A DNA stretch of 23,236 nucleotides, from IMG/VR virus record IMGVR_UViG_3300030099_000217, positions 5,261 to 28,496 of that record. The stretch is one strand, 5' to 3'. The translations under genes and the position numbers were made by a program. A model generated the notes under the pieces. The model did not search any database and had not been told where the DNA came from. It saw only the letters and a list, made by a program, of their open reading frames with translations. Position 1 is the stretch's first letter; each line of letters starts with the position of its first letter. Shown one piece after another: positions 14,588-21,638 of the stretch. Origin of the DNA: a virus.

Positions 14588-15505
14588 ATGGCATTTAACG
14601 TAACAAGTAACTTTGCAGGTAAGGCAGCTGGTTTTTACATCAGTGCTGCACTTAAAGAAGCAAAATCATTAGATTACTTATCTATGATAGAAAATATCAA
14701 GTATAAGTCAAACATTCAAAGAATGGCAGGTTCTTCAGTAGTTAAGGATGCAACTTGTGATTTTTCAGATGCAGGTACTTTAGACCTTACTGAGAAAGTA
14801 TTAGAACCTAAGAACTTACAAATTAACATTGATTTGTGTAAGAAAAACCTTTTAAGTTCGTGGGAAGCATTACAAATGAGAGCAGGGGCAGGAGCACCAC
14901 CTCCAGCATCTTTTGAAGATTATGTAATTTCTTACATGGGTGATATTATAGCACAAGCAACAGAAGAAAGTATCTGGAGTGGAGTAAATGGAACAACAGG
15001 AGAATTTACAGGATTCTTAGGTGCAGCAGTTGGTTACTTATTACCAGGTGTTGACGCAACTGTAATACAATCATCAGCTTCAGGTGCTTATACAGCAGCT
15101 AACATTATTGCAAATCTTCAAACTTTGACAACTGATATGGCGGCTAATGTACCAGCTATATTAGGAAAAGAGGATTTACATATATACATGAATAACAAGA
15201 CATACGCTATGTACATTTCAGCAGTATCTACATTAGGATATGTTAATGCTTACAATATGAATGGAGATTATGAACCTGTATTTGAAGGATATAAAATAGC
15301 AGTATGTCCTGGTATGGCAGACAATCAACTAGTAGCAGCAGAAAAGTCGAACTGTTATTTTGGGACGGATTTACTTTCAGATGCAACTAGAATTACTCTT
15401 ATGGATATGGCTAACCTTGATGGTTCAGACAATATGAGATTAGTAGCAAGATATTCAGCAGGGGTTCAAACAGGAGTTGGAGCAGATATAGTAAGACAAT
15501 CATAA
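14588..15505 (+). CDS. Major capsid protein
   Basis: A 305-residue soluble protein following the scaffold gene. Features fitting an HK97-fold capsid protein are an N-terminal helix with AGFYISAALKEAKSLDYLSMIENIKYKSNIQRM, and a beta region TCDFSDAGTLDLTEKVLEPKNLQINIDLCKKNLLSSWEAL. A long backbone helix follows (SFEDYVISYMGDIIAQATEESIWSG), and a C-terminal part has YMNNKTYAMYISAVSTLGYVN, YEPVFEGYKIAVCPGM and NMRLVARYSAGVQTGVGADIV. That last block matches the familiar order of P-loop and A-domain segments in capsid proteins of Bacteroidota phages. No long N-terminal delta domain is present, consistent with a separate scaffold. Codon choice is slightly less AT-biased than in its neighbours, as expected for a highly expressed gene. 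A strong terminator follows. Confidence 0.8.
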   Translation: MAFNVTSNFAGKAAGFYISAALKEAKSLDYLSMIENIKYKSNIQRMAGSSVVKDATCDFSDAGTLDLTEKVLEPKNLQINIDLCKKNLLSSWEALQMRAGAGAPPPASFEDYVISYMGDIIAQATEESIWSGVNGTTGEFTGFLGAAVGYLLPGVDATVIQSSASGAYTAANIIANLQTLTTDMAANVPAILGKEDLHIYMNNKTYAMYISAVSTLGYVNAYNMNGDYEPVFEGYKIAVCPGMADNQLVAAEKSNCYFGTDLLSDATRITLMDMANLDGSDNMRLVARYSAGVQTGVGADIVRQS

Positions 15506-15516
15506 TAATATAAAGT

Positions 15517-15544
15517 AGAGGGTTGAAATATACCCTCTCTTTTT
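15517..15544 (+). terminator. Intrinsic terminator after the capsid gene
   Basis: The perfect 7-bp stem AGAGGGT (15517-15523) with ACCCTCT (15532-15538) has an 8-base loop and is followed by a CTTTTT tract. It is one of the few GC-rich hairpins in the window. No late-promoter motif lies between it and the tail tube gene, so the tail tube is probably expressed by read-through at a reduced level. Confidence 0.8.
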
Positions 15545-15565
15545 AACTTTTAAAACAAATTAAAT

Positions 15566-16165
15566 ATGGCATGTACAGCATTAACTAAAGGACGTGGATT
15601 GACTTGCGACAGAATCGCAGGTGGAGTCAAATATATTTATTTTGGAGTTTATGATGATTTCAATGCATCAGCATCAACAGGTGAAGTATTAGGTACAGGT
15701 ATAGTAAGGTCAGCAGGTGAAATTACCGACATAGAAATGGCTACATCAACAGGATTATATCGTTATGCTTTACCACGTGGTGAATCTAGCTTAACAGAAA
15801 CTATTGTAGGTTCTACAGAAGCAGGAACTATTTTTTACACACCTCAAATTTCAATGAAATTAAATCAACTTACTAAAGAAGATCAGAATCAATTGAGATT
15901 ATTAGCTATGTCAAAAGTAGTAATATTTGCAGAACTTAATCAATTAAATTCAGCAGGTAAAAACGTAATACTTTGTATGGGTGCTGAAAATGGAATGAGA
16001 TTAAATAGTGGTACTAATTTAAGTGGAGCAGCATATGCAGACCATAATGGTTATTCATGGACATTTGATGGTATGGAAGAAGAGCCAATGTCAACTGTTG
16101 CAGATTATACAACTAATCCATTTGACAATACTGCATTTACAAATGTATCTATAACGATATCATAA
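15566..16165 (+). CDS. Major tail tube protein
   Basis: A 199-residue soluble, beta-rich protein between two terminators, directly after the capsid gene. The opening CTALTKGRGLTCDRIAGGVKYIYFGVYDDF is a pattern I recognise from tail tube proteins of Bacteroidota phages: a Cys near the start, a second Cys before a GGVK/GGLK turn, then an aromatic strand. Later parts fit a tube subunit with one long loop: TSTGLYRYALPRGESSLTETIVGS, IFYTPQISMKLNQLTKEDQNQLRLLAMSKVVIFAEL and NGYSWTFDGMEEEPM. Many copies would stack into the tail tube under control of the tail chaperone and tape measure encoded upstream. Its position beside the capsid gene fits a high copy number. There are no membrane or enzymatic motifs. 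Confidence 0.75.
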   Translation: MACTALTKGRGLTCDRIAGGVKYIYFGVYDDFNASASTGEVLGTGIVRSAGEITDIEMATSTGLYRYALPRGESSLTETIVGSTEAGTIFYTPQISMKLNQLTKEDQNQLRLLAMSKVVIFAELNQLNSAGKNVILCMGAENGMRLNSGTNLSGAAYADHNGYSWTFDGMEEEPMSTVADYTTNPFDNTAFTNVSITIS

Positions 16166-16172
16166 CTTCTTG

Positions 16173-16190
16173 ACACTTTAAGTGTTTTTT
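16173..16190 (+). terminator. Weak terminator-like hairpin after the tail tube gene
   Basis: ACAC (16173-16176) pairs with GTGT (16182-16185) within the symmetric ACACTTTAAGTGT, followed directly by a run of six T. The stem is short and AT-rich; it probably only assists the stronger terminator about 20 bases downstream. Confidence 0.4.
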
Positions 16191-16206
16191 ATATATTTTC
16201 TTGATT

Positions 16207-16236
16207 AAAGGGCTTTAAATAGCCCTTTTTTCTTTT
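16207..16236 (+). terminator. Intrinsic terminator after the tail tube gene
   Basis: The perfect 8-bp stem AAAGGGCT (16207-16214) with AGCCCTTT (16221-16228) has the 6-base loop TTAAAT and a T-rich tract to 16236. It lies just before promoter copy 5, so it insulates the next transcription unit from the capsid and tail tube unit. Confidence 0.85.
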
Positions 16237-16241
16237 CTAAT

Positions 16242-16276
16242 ACAAATAAATTAACTCTTTTTCTATTATATAGTAT
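16242..16276 (+). promoter_or_regulatory. Late-promoter motif, copy 5 (16275 gene)
   Basis: An upstream box, ACAAATAAATT at 16242-16252, is followed after exactly 9 bases by the core TCTATTATATAGTAT at 16262-16276. The core ends in the AT of the ATG at 16275. It directly follows a strong terminator. That placement is what a promoter for a new unit should have, and it is the best positional support for the promoter reading. Confidence 0.7.
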
Positions 16277-17447
16277 GATACATACATCTATCACAAATCC
16301 AGAATCAGAAAATGAGGTTTATATATCTACAGAAGATAACAGGATAGATACAAGCGTACCTAGTAGTCAGGTACAATTGCTATTTGAAATTACTAATGAT
16401 ATGGGAGAAACTTATACAGTTATCCCAACAACATCCCCTGTTACTTATACAAAATCGCAATTTACATATCCAACAAATTATGATATTTATGATAGATATA
16501 CTAAGGTAACATTAACAGCGTCTGAAAATTATGTTGCTGCAAATATATTTACAGGTAAATTTTATGCAGTATCGCCAGGATATTACTATTATAAAGTATT
16601 TGAATGCACAACAACACATTCTGGAGCAATAACACCTGCCTGTAATAATATGCCTGTTAATTCAAGTGGTAAAATAGGAAGATTAGATGTAACTGATTTT
16701 GCAGGTACTGTTATATATACATTAGACTTAACAGGAAAGAATGATGTTTACGAAAAATCTTTTACAAATTTAAGTGCACAAATATATCCTATGAAGATAT
16801 ATAATAGTTGTAATGATCTTATTGTAGACTCTTCTTTTGTAATAAATACAGAAACTGCACAAACAGATGGTACAAGATATATGGAAATTAAGAATGTAGT
16901 ACAAACATCTACAGGTATAACATTTGATATAAAATCTAATATGCCTGCTGGACATTCTTATTCATTTACTCAAGGTACAGGTTCAGAAACACAGATAACT
17001 AATATTACAACTAAACCACAAACAACATCACACAGTTTTGCTCAGGTAGCAAATCCAACAACATCAGCAAATTTAGTAACGTTAAAAGCATATGACGCAG
17101 CAGGAGGAGCAACAGGAGGAGGATCTGTAGTAGGAGGAGGTCAGACAATCGTTTTAAGACCTGTAAAGGAAACATCTAGCTATTATGGTATAGCACTACC
17201 AATAGCAACTAATAATGTCTTAAATAGCACCGTAGGAGCTGAAATAGAAAAGGGTAATTCTTTTGTTACCGCAGTTTATGGTACAAGTACAGCTACAACT
17301 AATGCTGATTTTTATGTATTACAAGGAATGGTAGAACAAGGAAAAATGTATGTAACGCAAGACTCAGAAACATTTAAAGAAATAAAATATACACAGTATG
17401 TAGAGGATGTGGAAGAGCAGCACGTGTATAATCAAGCGTATGATTAA
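16275..17447 (+). CDS. Beta-rich virion protein
   Basis: A 390-residue protein rich in Thr, Ser, Tyr and Val with predicted beta structure. Residues 1 to about 190 look like two immunoglobulin-like or jelly-roll units. The first includes QVQLLFEITNDMGETYTVIPTT and FYAVSPGYYYYKVFECTTTHSG. The second includes KIGRLDVTDFAGTVIYTLDLTGK and YPMKIYNSCNDLIVDSS. A Gly-rich linker near residues 278-292 (GGATGGGSVVGGGQ) separates a C-terminal part that ends in an acidic helix with TQYVEDVEEQHVYNQ. I associate proteins with the GYYYYKVFE segment with the structural region of Bacteroidota phages, but their exact location in the virion is unknown to me. The gene opens a new transcription unit immediately behind a terminator. 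Confidence 0.55.
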   Translation: MIHTSITNPESENEVYISTEDNRIDTSVPSSQVQLLFEITNDMGETYTVIPTTSPVTYTKSQFTYPTNYDIYDRYTKVTLTASENYVAANIFTGKFYAVSPGYYYYKVFECTTTHSGAITPACNNMPVNSSGKIGRLDVTDFAGTVIYTLDLTGKNDVYEKSFTNLSAQIYPMKIYNSCNDLIVDSSFVINTETAQTDGTRYMEIKNVVQTSTGITFDIKSNMPAGHSYSFTQGTGSETQITNITTKPQTTSHSFAQVANPTTSANLVTLKAYDAAGGATGGGSVVGGGQTIVLRPVKETSSYYGIALPIATNNVLNSTVGAEIEKGNSFVTAVYGTSTATTNADFYVLQGMVEQGKMYVTQDSETFKEIKYTQYVEDVEEQHVYNQAYD

Positions 17448-17468
17448 TAAATTAATAAATAAATAAAA

Positions 17469-17741
17469 ATGATAGAAAACGTACAACAATTATTAACAGA
17501 ACAATTAGGGAAAAACGGAAGCACTGAAATATTTACTACAGCAGCACAAACAGGTAAAGATTGGTATTGTGTTTATTTTCCTGTAACATCAGTAGTATCA
17601 GCAATTACAGTAGCAGATGCAACAGGAGAAGCTGCTTTACAAACGACTTTACCAGCAGGAACTACATTGTTTATGAATATAACAGCAATAACTTTAACAT
17701 CAGGAATTGGTATAGGTTACCATGAAGGAGCAACTACATAA
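17469..17741 (+). CDS. Small beta-rich virion protein
   Basis: A 90-residue protein with a short N-terminal helix (ENVQQLLTEQLGKNG). Strands follow, typical of a small decoration-like fold: DWYCVYFPVTSVVSAITVADATGEAAL, TLPAGTTLFMNITAITLTSGIGIGYHEGATT. The ending, with LPAGTTLFMNIT and LTSG, is a recurring pattern in small structural proteins of marine phages. No signal peptide or membrane helix is present. It sits between a larger beta-rich virion protein and the LamG-fold protein, and three bases separate it from the latter. Role as a capsid decoration or fibre accessory is inferred from size and neighbours. Confidence 0.55.
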   Translation: MIENVQQLLTEQLGKNGSTEIFTTAAQTGKDWYCVYFPVTSVVSAITVADATGEAALQTTLPAGTTLFMNITAITLTSGIGIGYHEGATT

Positions 17742-17744
17742 GAT

Positions 17745-18449
17745 ATGTTAGCACTTAAATTAGGAAATAGTTTAAATACAACTCCAACAGGATATAATAT
17801 CTATTCAGTAGATATGAATGGTACGGATGAATATATAGATATTGGTGAATCTAAAGGTACATTTGATGGTCAAAGTGGTTCAGTTAGTGCATGGTTTACA
17901 ATAGACAGTACAAGTACAAGTAGCACTATATTTCAAGCTAGAGTAGATACTAATAATTATGTTAATGTATTTTATCACAATGGAAGTCAAGAATTACGAA
18001 TTGCATACAGATTAGGCGGTTCAACAAAGTTAGCACAACATGTGGTTGACATTGAAGGTGATGGTAATTTTCATCATATCTTAGCAACTTGGAGTACAAC
18101 AAGAATACAAATATTTGTAGATGGAACTTTACAAGACACTAATACTTTTACAGGTACATTTACAGGTACATTTGCAAATGTTATGATAGGTCAAAACACT
18201 TTAGGTGGTAATTATTTGCATGGTAAGGTAGCACACTTAGGCATTTTTACTAGAGAAATGGCAATAAGTGATGTATATGTAGCAAATAGAGAACCTATAG
18301 ACCTTACAGCAAAGCAATATTTAGCAGCTTATTACAAATTAGATGCAGGTAGTGGTGTTACTGCATTTGATGCTAGTGGTGGTGGTAGTAATGGTACGTT
18401 AGAAAATACACCTACTTGGAGTACAGATGTACCTTTTAAAGCAGATTAA
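17745..18449 (+). CDS. LamG/concanavalin A-like virion lectin
   Basis: A 234-residue protein with one LamG (laminin G-like, concanavalin A superfamily) domain at about residues 20-190. The strand order is readable: MNGTDEYIDIGES, GQSGSVSAWFTIDSTS, TIFQARVDTNNYVNVFYHNG, GDGNFHHILATWSTTRIQIFVDGTLQ and FANVMIGQNTLGGNYLHGKVAHLGIFTREM. The segments HHILATW, IFVDG and HGKVAHLGIF are the family's characteristic strands. The tail (LAAYYKLDAGSGVTAFDASGGGSNGTL) repeats a motif common after phage LamG domains. These domains bind polysaccharides, so the protein probably decorates the head or tail and contacts host or particle surface glycans. An in-frame 12-base tandem repeat lies at 18147-18170. Confidence 0.75.
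   Translation: MLALKLGNSLNTTPTGYNIYSVDMNGTDEYIDIGESKGTFDGQSGSVSAWFTIDSTSTSSTIFQARVDTNNYVNVFYHNGSQELRIAYRLGGSTKLAQHVVDIEGDGNFHHILATWSTTRIQIFVDGTLQDTNTFTGTFTGTFANVMIGQNTLGGNYLHGKVAHLGIFTREMAISDVYVANREPIDLTAKQYLAAYYKLDAGSGVTAFDASGGGSNGTLENTPTWSTDVPFKAD
18147..18170. repeat. Two tandem copies of TTTACAGGTACA in the LamG gene
   Basis: The 12-base unit occurs twice in direct tandem and is followed by a partial TTT start of a third. It encodes FTGT twice in a loop of the LamG domain. Being in frame, copy-number changes would lengthen or shorten the loop without breaking the gene. Confidence 0.7.
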
Positions 18450-18450
18450 A

Positions 18451-18672
18451 ATGAATTATACAATATTAAATACAGACGAGTTAAGTAGCGTAAATTTTAG
18501 CGAGGTTTTAGAATCATCTGAAGATACTTTACGCTATAATAACGCAAAGACAGAATTTTTAATTAAATTTGAAGGCGAAACACCTAGTTTTTTAGAAGGT
18601 AAAACATTATATGATTATGATGGTATAATGGAAATACTAAACAGTCCAGAATGGACACAACCAACAGATTAA
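18451..18672 (+). CDS. Small conserved phage protein
   Basis: A 73-residue protein (MNYTILNTDELSSVNFSEVLESSEDTLRYNN, then TEFLIKFEGETPSFLEGKTLYDYDGIMEILNSPEWTQ). The start at 18451 is preferred over an in-frame ATG at 18427 because the latter lies inside the LamG gene, whose stop is at 18447-18449. The text from the N-terminus sounds like a small protein I have seen upstream of portals in Bacteroidota phages, where an N-terminal Y-T-I-x-T-x-E-L strand and a C-terminal EI-L-x-x-P-EW-T helix are constant. Function is unknown. It ends one base before the portal start, suggesting co-expression and a possible role in portal or head assembly. Confidence 0.65.
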   Translation: MNYTILNTDELSSVNFSEVLESSEDTLRYNNAKTEFLIKFEGETPSFLEGKTLYDYDGIMEILNSPEWTQPTD

Positions 18673-18673
18673 C

Positions 18674-20722
18674 ATGAAAGAAATCATTAATATTAATTTA
18701 GGTACAGAAACTGCTCCACAAGTACAAGAAGTACGTGGTAAGGACTATATAGAATATGGTACTGATAATTGGAAAAACTTATACCCACAGTTTCTTATAG
18801 ATCTTTATTACAATTCTAGCACAAATGCAGCTATTATTAACGCAACTGCTGAAATGATAGCAGGTGAAGATATTGTAATAGATGATGAAGATGAACGTAA
18901 TTTAGATGCTATTGTTAAGTTAAAGCAATTTATGGCAGAACCTAATTCTAATGAAACTTTACATGAGTTAATTAAAAAGGTTTCTTTTGATTTTAAACTA
19001 CAAGGTGCATTTGCTTTAAATATAGTATGGTCAAGAGATAGAACACAAATAGCAGAAATATATCACGTGCCTGTAGAAAAGATTAGATGTGAACGACCAG
19101 ATGAAATGGGTAAAGTTAAAGGTTATTATATAAGTGCAGATTGGGCAAATACAAGAACTAACAAACCTTATAGAGTACCAGCATTTAATCCTAATGATAG
19201 AACATCAGCTAATCAAATTTTATATAGTGGATTATATTCGCCTAATATGAACTCTTATTATACACCTGATTATTTAGCTGGTAATAATTGGAGTTTAATT
19301 GACCAAAAAGTATCTGAATATCATCTTAATAATATAACAAATGGGTTTAGTGGTTCTTATTTTATATCTTTTGCGAATGGTGTACCTACACAAGAGGAAC
19401 GATTCCAAATAGAGCAAAGTTTAAAAGAGAAATTTACAGGTAGTGAATCAGCAGGTCGTTTTGTACTTACATTTAGCGAGGATAGAACTAGAGTACCAGA
19501 AATAACACCTATTACTATGGATAATGCAGATAAGCAATATCTTGCATTACAGGAACTTTTAGTACAAAACATACTTACAGCTCACCGAGTTACAAGTCCT
19601 ATGCTTATGGGTATTAAAAACGATACAGGACTAGGTTCTAATGTAGATGAACTTAATGCAGCAGGAAACTACTACTTAAATACAGTTTGTATGCCTTATC
19701 AGAATCATATCATTAAGGTACTTAGAAGATTGTTTAGAGTTAATAATATGGATATGCCTATTAGTTTCGTACAGATTAAACCAATTACTTTAGAATTTAC
19801 ATCAGAAGATTTAAAAGCAGTAATGGAGCAAGATGAAATTAGAGAAGAATTAGGATTACCACCATTAAATGAATCTGTAGAAGTAAGAGAGGATTTTGCT
19901 AAAGTAGGTAATATTGATGGTAAACCTGTATTTGATACTAAAGAAGAAGCATTAGCACAAGCTGAAAAGATGGGGTGTGAAGGTTATCACGAACACGAAT
20001 ACGAAGGTAAGACGGTTTATATGGCGTGTGAAAGTCATGATGAAGCTATGGGTTTTGAGAATACAGAACTATCTAAATTTATAGAAGAATATGGTGAAGA
20101 TATACCAGAAGATTGTGAATTAATACATGAAGAAAAAGTAGAAGATGAACATATTGAATTTGATTTTGAACATATATTAAATGATGTAGCAAATGAAAAA
20201 GTAGAACTAGCTAAAACAGGCAAAGCATTACCAGGTAGAAAATCAGAACAAGATGGTATATCTAAAAAGACTTATGATTATTTTAGAGTAAGATATGTAT
20301 ATACAGAAGATAATTTTTTAGTAAATAAGACAGGACAAAGAAGAAAGTTTTGTAGACAAATGATGGGTGCTTCAAAAAGTGGTAAAATGTATAGAAAAGA
20401 AGATATACAAAGAATGACGGATATGGTTGTAAATGATTACTATTACAGTAAAAGACAAAAAAGAAATATAGGATGGGGACCTAAAGGTGCTTTAAAATAT
20501 GATATTTTTAAATATAAGGGAGGTGGAAATTGTCAGCATTTTTGGCTAAGACAAATATATAAAACTACTTTAGGAAAATCTAATACAACTAAAATAGAAG
20601 ATGCAGATCTAATAGGATATACTAAAGCTAGAAGCGAAGGGTTTACTGCTGAAAAAAATAGTGTATTAGTAGCAAAACCACCTAAAAGAATGAAGAATAA
20701 AGGATTTTTAAAACCAAGATAA
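18674..20722 (+). CDS. Portal protein with C-terminal Cys/His extension
   Basis: A 682-residue protein in three parts. Residues 1 to about 405 are the portal, the dodecameric ring through which DNA enters the head. It has DNWKNLYPQFLIDLYYNSSTNAAIINATAEMIAGE, LQGAFALNIVWSRD, EIYHVPVEKIRCERPDEMGKVKGYYIS and LTAHRVTSPMLMGI with GLGSNVDELNAAGNYY. Residues 413-460 form a small module with C435, H439, H441, C452 and H455 in MGCEGYHEHEYEGKTVYMAC, probably metal-binding. The end (about 530-682) has RYVYTEDNF, a second Cys/His set (C560 in RKFCRQMM; C620 and H622 in GGGNCQHFW), GWGPKGALKYDIFKYKGG and a basic tail. I associate such ends with portal or capsid-associated proteins of Bacteroidota phages, without a known function. 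Portals usually have 400-550 residues. Confidence 0.85.
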   Translation: MKEIININLGTETAPQVQEVRGKDYIEYGTDNWKNLYPQFLIDLYYNSSTNAAIINATAEMIAGEDIVIDDEDERNLDAIVKLKQFMAEPNSNETLHELIKKVSFDFKLQGAFALNIVWSRDRTQIAEIYHVPVEKIRCERPDEMGKVKGYYISADWANTRTNKPYRVPAFNPNDRTSANQILYSGLYSPNMNSYYTPDYLAGNNWSLIDQKVSEYHLNNITNGFSGSYFISFANGVPTQEERFQIEQSLKEKFTGSESAGRFVLTFSEDRTRVPEITPITMDNADKQYLALQELLVQNILTAHRVTSPMLMGIKNDTGLGSNVDELNAAGNYYLNTVCMPYQNHIIKVLRRLFRVNNMDMPISFVQIKPITLEFTSEDLKAVMEQDEIREELGLPPLNESVEVREDFAKVGNIDGKPVFDTKEEALAQAEKMGCEGYHEHEYEGKTVYMACESHDEAMGFENTELSKFIEEYGEDIPEDCELIHEEKVEDEHIEFDFEHILNDVANEKVELAKTGKALPGRKSEQDGISKKTYDYFRVRYVYTEDNFLVNKTGQRRKFCRQMMGASKSGKMYRKEDIQRMTDMVVNDYYYSKRQKRNIGWGPKGALKYDIFKYKGGGNCQHFWLRQIYKTTLGKSNTTKIEDADLIGYTKARSEGFTAEKNSVLVAKPPKRMKNKGFLKPR

Positions 20723-20725
20723 ACT

Positions 20726-21289
20726 ATGGCAACAGCATTATTTGTATCAGAAAATATGTTAAAGCAAAGTACCGCTATTAACATGAACGTATCAACAGAT
20801 TTGATACTACCATACATTATTCAATCACAAAAATTATATTTAGAACCAAAACTTGGTACTGAATTATATAATGAAATTAATGATGAGATTGTAGCTGCTA
20901 ATGTAAGCACAAACAATAAAACGTTATTAAATGAGTATATATCACCAATGCTGGTCAATTGGGCATTTTATCATGTTATACCGTTTTTACGTTTTAAGGT
21001 CGAAAATGGTAATATCTATAGTAAGACATCAGAAACAGGAAATGCGTTGAGTACAGAAGAATCGCAACACCTTAGAGAAGAAATTAGAAACACAGCAGAA
21101 TACTACACGGAACGTCTTATTGAATATATAAAAAATAATACATCTTTATATCCAAAATATTCTACTAATAGTGGTGCAGATATTTCACCAGATTCTAACG
21201 CTTACTATAATGGCATGAATCTTGAAAGACCTAATCAGCAAGGAACTAAATTAACACTTAGAAATTTCTTAACATCTGATTTAACATAA
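20726..21289 (+). CDS. Head-tail connector-like protein (DUF6712-like)
   Basis: A 187-residue helical protein directly behind the portal gene. The start TALFVSENMLKQSTAINMNVSTDLILPYIIQSQKLYLEPKLGTELYNEI matches the beginning of a connector-like family in Bacteroidota phages (DUF6712). In that family a short strand precedes a helix bearing I-x-x-A-Q-x-x-Y-I-x-P-x-L-G-x-x-L-Y. Helices with YISPMLVNWAFYHVIPFLRFKVENGNIYSK and LREEIRNTAEYYTERLIEYIKNN follow. A helical bundle of this kind is typical of adaptors such as HK97 gp6 that sit below the portal. Position and pattern agree, so a head-tail adaptor is likely. The stop overlaps the next small ORF as TAATG. Confidence 0.7.
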   Translation: MATALFVSENMLKQSTAINMNVSTDLILPYIIQSQKLYLEPKLGTELYNEINDEIVAANVSTNNKTLLNEYISPMLVNWAFYHVIPFLRFKVENGNIYSKTSETGNALSTEESQHLREEIRNTAEYYTERLIEYIKNNTSLYPKYSTNSGADISPDSNAYYNGMNLERPNQQGTKLTLRNFLTSDLT

Positions 21290-21411
21290 TGAAGAAATAT
21301 TATAAAGTAAAAGAAGTAAATAAAATTAAATTAAAATCTTATCTAAAAGGTAAGGATAACAATAATAAGAATGAAAGAAATACAAGACACCGCACAGGTA
21401 GCACTCGCTAA
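21289..21411 (+). CDS. Small basic ORF of 40 residues
   Basis: Starts at ATG 21289, which shares a base with the preceding TAA (TAATG), and ends at TAA 21409-21411. The product is very basic (MKKYYKVKEVNKIKLKSYLKGKD with an Asn/Arg-rich tail) and has no membrane segment. It overlaps the holin-like gene by 41 bases in another frame. The coupling signature supports translation, but composition alone cannot tell a real protein from a ribosome bridge. Confidence 0.4.
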   Translation: MKKYYKVKEVNKIKLKSYLKGKDNNNKNERNTRHRTGSTR

Positions 21412-21535
21412 TGGTACTGCAATAGGTATATCGTTAGTTGAGGCAAATGAGATATTGACGTTTATATCCTTAATTCTAGCAATAGGATTTTCAATTTATA
21501 AATTTGTGAAATATGAAAAAAAGAAAGCTCAATAG
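21371..21535 (+). CDS. Holin-like small membrane protein
   Basis: A 54-residue protein starting at ATG 21371: polar N-terminus (MKEIQDTAQVALANGTAIGISLVEANEIL), one hydrophobic helix near residues 28-44 (LTFISLILAIGFSIYKFV) and a basic tail (KYEKKKAQ). Size, single membrane helix followed by KxxKYEKKK, and position just upstream of an endolysin fit a small phage holin or pinholin, which permits the endolysin to reach the cell wall. The N-terminal segment is weakly amphipathic and could be a second partial helix. It overlaps both neighbours (41 bases upstream, 23 downstream). A second candidate holin lies after the endolysin. Confidence 0.6.
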   Translation: MKEIQDTAQVALANGTAIGISLVEANEILTFISLILAIGFSIYKFVKYEKKKAQ

Positions 21536-21638
21536 TAACAATCCTCGCTATATTAAAAATACTGAAGAAGTTAAAACTCGTCAAGAGTTTGTACATGAAG
21601 TTAAAGGGGTTAAGGTTTACAAAGTTTACTACCTCTAA
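21513..21638 (+). CDS. Small basic ORF of 41 residues in the lysis cassette
   Basis: Runs from ATG 21513 to TAA 21636-21638 and overlaps the holin-like gene by 23 bases and the endolysin by 44 bases. The product (MKKRKLNSNNPRYIKNTEEVKTR, then HEVKGVKVYKVYYL) is basic and soluble, with no known family. It fits a staircase in which each gene is shifted by +1 frame relative to the one before. It may be a genuine small protein or a leader that delivers ribosomes to the endolysin start. Confidence 0.45.
   Translation: MKKRKLNSNNPRYIKNTEEVKTRQEFVHEVKGVKVYKVYYL

Noticed and set aside
16170-16195. TTGACA and TATATA resembling a sigma-70 promoter after the tail tube gene
   Set aside because: The spacer is only 14 bases, the boxes overlap a terminator-like hairpin, and Bacteroidota do not use this consensus.
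18427-18450. Longer start (ATG 18427) for the small protein before the portal
   Set aside because: It would overlap the end of the LamG gene. ATG 18451 directly after the LamG stop begins with the expected strand.
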